Shown here piece after piece: positions 16,654 through 20,265 of a DNA stretch of 20,265 nt. The DNA is taken from contig DAOUGC010000136.1 of NCBI GenBank assembly GCA_034429695.1, positions 1 through 20,265 of the forward strand. Direction: 5' to 3'. Position 1 is the first letter of the stretch; each line of letters opens with the position of its first letter. The notes below the pieces were generated by a model, which was given only the letters and a program-made list of their open reading frames with translations, was not told the origin of the DNA and searched no databases. A program made the position numbers and the translations under genes. This stretch comes from DAOUGC01 sp034429695 (lineage in GTDB: Bacteria > Chloroflexota > Anaerolineae > Anaerolineales > Anaerolineaceae).

Positions 16654-17289
16654 TTATAACAAGCCTTGCTCTTTGGCATTCATTACAGCCTCAACCCGAT
16701 TGTGTGCATTCATCTTGTGCAGGATTTCTTTTACGTAATCTTTTACTGTGTATTCAGACAGTTGCAGCCGGGCGGCGATGTCTCGATTGGTCATACCCTG
16801 TGCCATGCAGCGCAGGATTTCCATCTCACGCGGTTTCAGGCCGCCCTCCTGAGGATTATGCCCGAGGGCGAGCTGGGTGACAATGTTGGCTGTGCGCGGG
16901 TCATAGGCTGAATAACCCTGATATACAGAGCGGATCTGGTCTTTGAGATGCAGATTTTCGGCGTCTTTCAGCAAATAACCCCGCGCCCCGGCTTTCAAGG
17001 ATGCGCTGACCAGGGATGAATCCATGTAGGCGCTTAGCACCAGAATGGCAATGCGCGGTTGCATGTTGCGCAGGCTCTGGCAAACGCTGGGACCATCCAT
17101 GTCTGGCAGGCGTATATCCACAATAGCCACATCTGCCTGAACACGCCGGGCAAGCGCCAGGGCATCGGCCCCGGTGGAAGCCTCGCCCACCACCTGAAAC
17201 TCAGGATCAGGATCCAGCAGGGAGCGCAAGCCCTGCCGGACAAGGGTATGGTCATCAATCAGGAGAATACGTATTGTGGGTTGTGTCAT
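16654..17289 (-). CDS. NarL/FixJ-family response regulator with LuxR-type HTH
   Basis: 211 aa, the family's normal length. The receiver (1-120) has DD at 12-13, phosphoacceptor Asp58 in IVDIRLPDMDG and Lys107 in YLLKDAE. The C-terminal LuxR/GerE helix-turn-helix (about 145-205) contains LKPREMEILRCMAQGMTNRD and LSEYTVKDYVKEILHKM. It is predicted to bind DNA as a phosphorylation-dependent dimer. The ATG follows the TAA of the kinase-like gene with no gap (TAAATG), and GAGG lies 5 nt upstream inside that gene's last codons, so they are translationally coupled. The promoter of this pair carries two identical GAC-N4-GTC elements, which are candidate binding sites for this protein (autoregulation is inference). 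Confidence 0.96.
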   Translation of the reverse strand: MTQPTIRILLIDDHTLVRQGLRSLLDPDPEFQVVGEASTGADALALARRVQADVAIVDIRLPDMDGPSVCQSLRNMQPRIAILVLSAYMDSSLVSASLKAGARGYLLKDAENLHLKDQIRSVYQGYSAYDPRTANIVTQLALGHNPQEGGLKPREMEILRCMAQGMTNRDIAARLQLSEYTVKDYVKEILHKMNAHNRVEAVMNAKEQGLL

Positions 17290-18339
17290 TTAAACCTCAA
17301 AGACGAACTTCATTTGTAGTGCGTCGTCATCCATTTCCTGTAGTTCATAATATCCGCCAACCTGAGTGCTGATCCCGCCCAGTTGCGCCAGGACGTCTGG
17401 TTCAACAGGATGGGTTCCGGTTTCCTGAATGCTCATCACCATCTGGTTATCGAGCAGCGTCAGGCTGATTAGTGACCGGTCCACATCGCGCTCTGGCAGT
17501 GAGGCAAGGTATTGTTTGACCATTTTATAAACACTTTCGATTAATTCGGGCCGGTGCAGATCGGGGAAGTCTGGTGCATGTAACAAAATGGAACGGCCAC
17601 TTTGCTCCTGATAATCGCTGATCTTGCGCGCCAGCAGCGAGATCAGGCGCGAGGTCTGCGGGGGAGGGGTGTCAGCAAGTTGCGCCATGACTGCCCGCAC
17701 TTCGCGGCTGGCACGGGCTGCCAGTGCCTGCGATGTTTCCACGCTGGACTGCAAGTCCTTGGGCAGTTCATGCGTGGCGATCTGTTCCAGTTCAAGCCCG
17801 AGCCGAAAAAGCGTTTGCGCCGGGTTGGCGTGCAGTTCATGAACCACGCGCTGGCGTTCGCTGGATGTGCTTTGCAGATGGTGGCTGAGGGCTTCAAACG
17901 CCATAATGGTTAGCAGTGCAAAAGTACTTCGCAGGGTGTCATCCAATGTGGCGCTGCAAGGGGCAACGTAACAGAACACGCCGATGTGTGCGGAGGACAT
18001 GGGCAGGGGCAACGCAAACACATCACACCCTGGGGGCAAAAGTCCATTGGGGGCGCTCAAATTCCATACCTGTTCGAATTGCTCACACCCTGCAGCCCAG
18101 GTCAGCACGGCCTGGTCACCCAGCCTGTGAAAGGCTGCCGGGAACTCACCGCGTACAACCCGCACGTCAGGGCAGGCGGGATGGAGGGCAGGCATGATCA
18201 GGCAGGTTGCCGGACAGCCGGTCAGGTGTTCCCAAGCGGATGTCACCAGGTTGGCCAGATCGACCGGATTGGTTTGTTGGAACCATGTGCGTGATGCTTG
18301 AATGATCTCCGGGATGAGTGCTGGAGCGGGGGTGGGCAT
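17290..18339 (-). CDS. NarL-type sensor kinase homologue with degenerate catalytic motifs
   Basis: 349 aa. Residues about 15-150 look like a GAF-type sensor with several Cys. Residues 160-185 (ERQRVVHELH, then NPAQTL) match the HisKA_3 dimerisation helix of NarX/DegS-type kinases. The usual HD pair is His170-Ala171 here: the phosphorylatable His is kept but the catalytic acid next to it is lost. The C-terminal region (about 260-349) fits the position of the ATPase domain, but the N-box Asn is not found (VYKMVKQYLASLP) and the DxGxG motif reads QETGTHP. It is therefore probably unable to autophosphorylate by the normal route. It abuts a LuxR-type regulator gene, the standard kinase-regulator order. 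The reading frame is intact, with GGAGG 10 nt before the ATG, so it looks retained and not decayed. It may act as a partner-binding sensor or phosphatase. Confidence 0.8.
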   Translation of the reverse strand: MPTPAPALIPEIIQASRTWFQQTNPVDLANLVTSAWEHLTGCPATCLIMPALHPACPDVRVVRGEFPAAFHRLGDQAVLTWAAGCEQFEQVWNLSAPNGLLPPGCDVFALPLPMSSAHIGVFCYVAPCSATLDDTLRSTFALLTIMAFEALSHHLQSTSSERQRVVHELHANPAQTLFRLGLELEQIATHELPKDLQSSVETSQALAARASREVRAVMAQLADTPPPQTSRLISLLARKISDYQEQSGRSILLHAPDFPDLHRPELIESVYKMVKQYLASLPERDVDRSLISLTLLDNQMVMSIQETGTHPVEPDVLAQLGGISTQVGGYYELQEMDDDALQMKFVFEV

Positions 18340-18438
18340 GTTGAGCGCGCCTCCAATTTATCTGCTGGAATTGTTGCTCAAACGCGGCCTTGATTCCATA
18401 TAGTGCCTGTGTAAATGACATAAAGATTGGATAAATTC

Positions 18439-18466
18439 ATTGTACTCGACAAAAGTCATATGTCAA
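18439..18466 (-). promoter_or_regulatory. Promoter of the sensor/LuxR-regulator operon
   Basis: On the minus strand, TTGACA (18461-18466, perfect -35) is followed after 16 bp by TACAAT (18439-18444, five of six -10 matches). The predicted start is near 18432, giving a leader of about 93 nt to the ATG at 18339. This is the best sigma-70-type promoter in the window. Confidence 0.7.
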
Positions 18467-18482
18467 ATGGACAAAAGTCATA
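18448..18482. promoter_or_regulatory. Two GACAAAAGTCATA direct repeats, candidate operator
   Basis: The 13-bp sequence GACAAAAGTCATA occurs at 18448-18460 and 18470-18482, 22 bp apart (about two helical turns). Each copy has internal dyad symmetry, GAC-AAAA-GTC. The first copy lies in the spacer of the minus-strand promoter and the second just upstream of its -35. Relative to the likely xylA start (about 18519), they are centred near -66 and -44. The layout suits a dimeric regulator that touches both promoters; which protein binds is not shown. Confidence 0.6.
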
Positions 18483-18506
18483 GTAGATTAACCGCCGGGC
18501 GGGGTT

Positions 18507-18512
18507 TATAAT
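18507..18512 (+). promoter_or_regulatory. Putative -10 box of xylAB
   Basis: TATAAT matches consensus, and transcription would start near 18519. The hexamer 17 bp upstream is TAGATT, a poor -35, and the spacer holds an 11-bp GC palindrome (CCGCC-G-GGCGG, 18492-18502). The weak -35 suggests that activation may be needed. Confidence 0.55.
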
Positions 18513-18516
18513 GATA

Positions 18517-18541
18517 TTAGTTTGTTAGTTATATTAACTAA
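18517..18541 (+). promoter_or_regulatory. XylR-type (ROK family) operator of xylAB
   Basis: The 25-bp site has left arm TTAGTTTGTT, centre AGTTA and right arm TATTAACTAA. From memory, the xyl operator of Bacillus subtilis has the same left arm, a 5-bp centre and the right arm AACAAACTAA, so eight of ten right-arm positions agree. A nested perfect repeat, TTAGTTA-TAT-TAACTAA, occupies 18525-18541. It covers the expected transcription start just after the -10, the classical position for repression relieved by xylose. No xylR gene is in the window. Confidence 0.7.
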
Positions 18542-18576
18542 TTATACCAGTCTGAACCTTCCTCAAGGAGATGAAC

Positions 18577-19746
18577 ATGACCGATCAGTTTTCCCCCCGA
18601 CCCGAACATAAATTTACCTTTGGCCTGTGGACGGTTGGCTCAACCGGCCGCGATCCATTTGGCGACCCTGTACGCAGCGCATTGAAACCGCACGAACTGG
18701 TGCGCCTGCTGGGTGAAGTCGGTGCTTACGGCGTCAATTTTCACGACAACGATCTGATCCCGTTTGACGCCACCCCTTCAGAAGCGGAAGCAATTAAACG
18801 TGATTTCCGTCAGGCGTTGACCGATACCGGTCTGGTGGTACCCATGGCAACCACCAACCTGTTTGGTCATCCGATCTTCAAGGACGGCGCATTCACCAGC
18901 AATGATCCGCGCGTGCGCGCGTTTGCACTGCAAAAAACCATGCGCGCCATTGACCTGGGCGCTGAGTTTGGCGCTGAGACTTACGTTTTCTGGGGTGGGC
19001 GCGAGGGCGTGGAAACCGATGCTGCCAAGAACCCGGTTGATGCCATCAAACGCTTCCGCGAAGCCTTGAATTTCCTGTGTGATTATGTGCGCGACCAGGG
19101 ATACAACATGCGCTTTGCCCTGGAAGCCAAACCGAATGAACCGCGCGGTGACATTTACTTCCCCACCACCGGGTCTTATCTGGGCTTTATCGAGACCCTG
19201 GATCACCCTGAAATGGTGGGCGTGAACCCGGAAATGGCGCATGAACATATGGCCGGTTTGAACTTCACGCACGCCGTTGCGCAGGCGTGGGAAGCCGGCA
19301 AGCTGTTCCACATCGATCTCAACGATCAAAATTACGCCAAATATGACCAGGACTTCCGCTTTGGTCTGGTTTCGGTCAAACAATCATTCTGGCTGGTCAA
19401 GTTCCTCGAAGACGTTGGCTATGACGGATCGCGCCACTTTGACGCGCACGCCATGCGCACCGAGAACCTGGAAGGCGTGAAGGACTTTGCGCGCGGTTGC
19501 ATGCGCACCTACCTGATATTCAAGGAAAAAGCCCGCTGCTGGAACGCCGACCCTGAGATCCAGGAGCTGGTGCGCGAGATCACCGCGGATACTGAAAATG
19601 TGGCTCCCATGATGGGCGTCTACACCCACGACAAAGCCGAGGCGCTCAAAGCCCGCAAGTTCGACGTGGCTTCCCTGGCTGCCCGTGGTATGCAGTACGA
19701 GCGGCTGGATCAGTTGACCAACGAAGTACTGCTTGGCGTTCGCTAA
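18577..19746 (+). CDS. xylA: Xylose isomerase
   Basis: Interconverts D-xylose and D-xylulose (and, more slowly, glucose and fructose) using two divalent metals. At 389 aa it belongs to the short class I type (actinobacteria, Thermus), not the longer class II type. Visible active-site residues: His56 and Asp59 in FHDNDL, WGGREG near 139, Glu183 and Lys185 in LEAKPNEPRGD, Glu219 and His222 in NPEMAHEH, Asp247 in HIDLND, Asp257/Asp259 in KYDQDFRFG and Asp289 in HFDAH; none is missing. I chose the ATG at 18577 because AAGGAG (18565-18570) sits 6 nt upstream; the ATG at 18571 directly touches that site and is unlikely. It is followed 13 nt later by xylB, forming a xylAB operon behind a XylR-like operator. 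Confidence 0.98.
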   Translation: MTDQFSPRPEHKFTFGLWTVGSTGRDPFGDPVRSALKPHELVRLLGEVGAYGVNFHDNDLIPFDATPSEAEAIKRDFRQALTDTGLVVPMATTNLFGHPIFKDGAFTSNDPRVRAFALQKTMRAIDLGAEFGAETYVFWGGREGVETDAAKNPVDAIKRFREALNFLCDYVRDQGYNMRFALEAKPNEPRGDIYFPTTGSYLGFIETLDHPEMVGVNPEMAHEHMAGLNFTHAVAQAWEAGKLFHIDLNDQNYAKYDQDFRFGLVSVKQSFWLVKFLEDVGYDGSRHFDAHAMRTENLEGVKDFARGCMRTYLIFKEKARCWNADPEIQELVREITADTENVAPMMGVYTHDKAEALKARKFDVASLAARGMQYERLDQLTNEVLLGVR

Positions 19747-19759
19747 GCCGGAGCCCGCG

Positions 19760-20265
19760 ATGAACAGCCCGCTTTTTCTCGGCATTGATGTTTCCACCAC
19801 CAGCGTAAAGGCGCTGCTGTGCGACCCTGCTGGAAATGTGATCGCCACAGCCTCCAATGAGCAGGATTTTGCCACGCCGCACCCGCTGTGGGCTGAACAG
19901 GACCCGCATGAGTGGTGGAAGAACGCCGTGCTCAGCATCCAGCAAGTGTGCAGGCAGGCTGGTTGCACCCCCGCCGATGTTACAGCGGTCGGGTTAACCG
20001 GTCAGATGCACGGACTGGTGCTGCTGGATGCCGCCGGTGAAGTGCTGCGCCCTGCGATCCTGTGGAATGACCAGCGCACTGCCAGCCAGTGCGAAGAGAT
20101 CACACACAAAGTGGGCGCGCAACGTTTGATCGACATCACCGGAAACAAAGCCCTCACCGGTTTCACTGCGCCCAAGATCCTGTGGGTGCGCGAGAATGAA
20201 CCGCAGGTGTACGCACAGGTCAGGCATATTTTGCTTCCCAAGGATTATGTGCGTTACCGCCTGAC
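19760..20265 (+). CDS. xylB: Xylulokinase, N-terminal part (runs off the window)
   Basis: 168 codons are present before the window edge, out of roughly 500 expected. This FGGY-family sugar kinase phosphorylates D-xylulose to xylulose 5-phosphate, the step after xylose isomerase. The segment starts FLGIDVSTTSVKALLCD (phosphate-1 loop), then LTGQMHGLVLLD, AILWNDQRT, GNKALTGFTAPKILW and LLPKDYVRYRL, a series specific to xylulokinases. GGAG lies 6 nt before the ATG, and the gap from the xylA stop is 13 nt, so the two are co-transcribed. Confidence 0.96.
   Translation, partial: MNSPLFLGIDVSTTSVKALLCDPAGNVIATASNEQDFATPHPLWAEQDPHEWWKNAVLSIQQVCRQAGCTPADVTAVGLTGQMHGLVLLDAAGEVLRPAILWNDQRTASQCEEITHKVGAQRLIDITGNKALTGFTAPKILWVRENEPQVYAQVRHILLPKDYVRYRL

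Noticed and set aside
18361..18420. Alternative minus-strand promoter TTTATG-N16-TATATG upstream of the degenerate kinase
   Set aside because: Both hexamers are poor compared with the TTGACA-N16-TACAAT pair a short distance upstream.
18778..19968. Two long antisense ORFs opposite xylA/xylB
   Set aside because: They mirror the codon bias of unambiguous xylA and xylB and carry no recognisable domain.

Overview
The window looks like chromosomal DNA of a free-living bacterium of moderate GC content. Two features suggest a member of the Chloroflexota, probably an Anaerolineae-type lineage: a short (class I, actinobacterial/Thermus-like) xylose isomerase, and a dense set of PAS/GAF/REC/HD-GYP signalling proteins with Rcp1-like receiver domains. 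This placement is inference from gene content; there is no rRNA or other marker gene to confirm it. I saw no tRNA, rRNA, CRISPR array, insertion sequence or phage gene.

Layout. (a) 1-1674: the 3' end of a WD40-repeat gene (+) converges on guaB, IMP dehydrogenase (-), with a shared bidirectional terminator between them. (b) 1836-10031, all +: a possible 41-codon leader ORF, a PAS/GAF histidine kinase, a REC-PAS5-GAF-HD-GYP protein broken into two ORFs by one in-frame TAA at 6443, and a REC-PAS-GAF-GAF-GGDEF diguanylate cyclase. (c) 10049-11820: two divergent, unrelated short-chain dehydrogenases. (d) 11828-18339, all -: a kinase-like protein with degenerate catalytic motifs next to a NarL/FixJ-type regulator, then a hybrid histidine kinase whose stop codon overlaps the start of a REC-HD-GYP protein. 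(e) 18577-20265, +: xylA followed by the start of xylB.

How the genes work together. Blocks (b) and (d) form a cyclic-di-GMP control region: one intact diguanylate cyclase that synthesises it, two HD-GYP proteins predicted to degrade it (one now split), and two multi-sensor histidine kinases that probably drive their receivers. The (d) hybrid kinase/HD-GYP pair resembles the RpfC/RpfG arrangement. The LuxR-type regulator and its degenerate partner form a separate transcriptional module.

The 237-bp region between that module and xylA is the richest regulatory stretch. It holds a strong minus-strand promoter, two GACAAAAGTC direct repeats 22 bp apart that straddle its -35 box, a plus-strand TATAAT, and a 25-bp sequence just downstream of it that matches the XylR (ROK family) operator pattern. 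The most notable items are the internal stop codon in the HD-GYP gene, the repeat-promoter overlap upstream of the LuxR module, the degenerate kinase, and the structured leader with a small ORF before the first histidine kinase.
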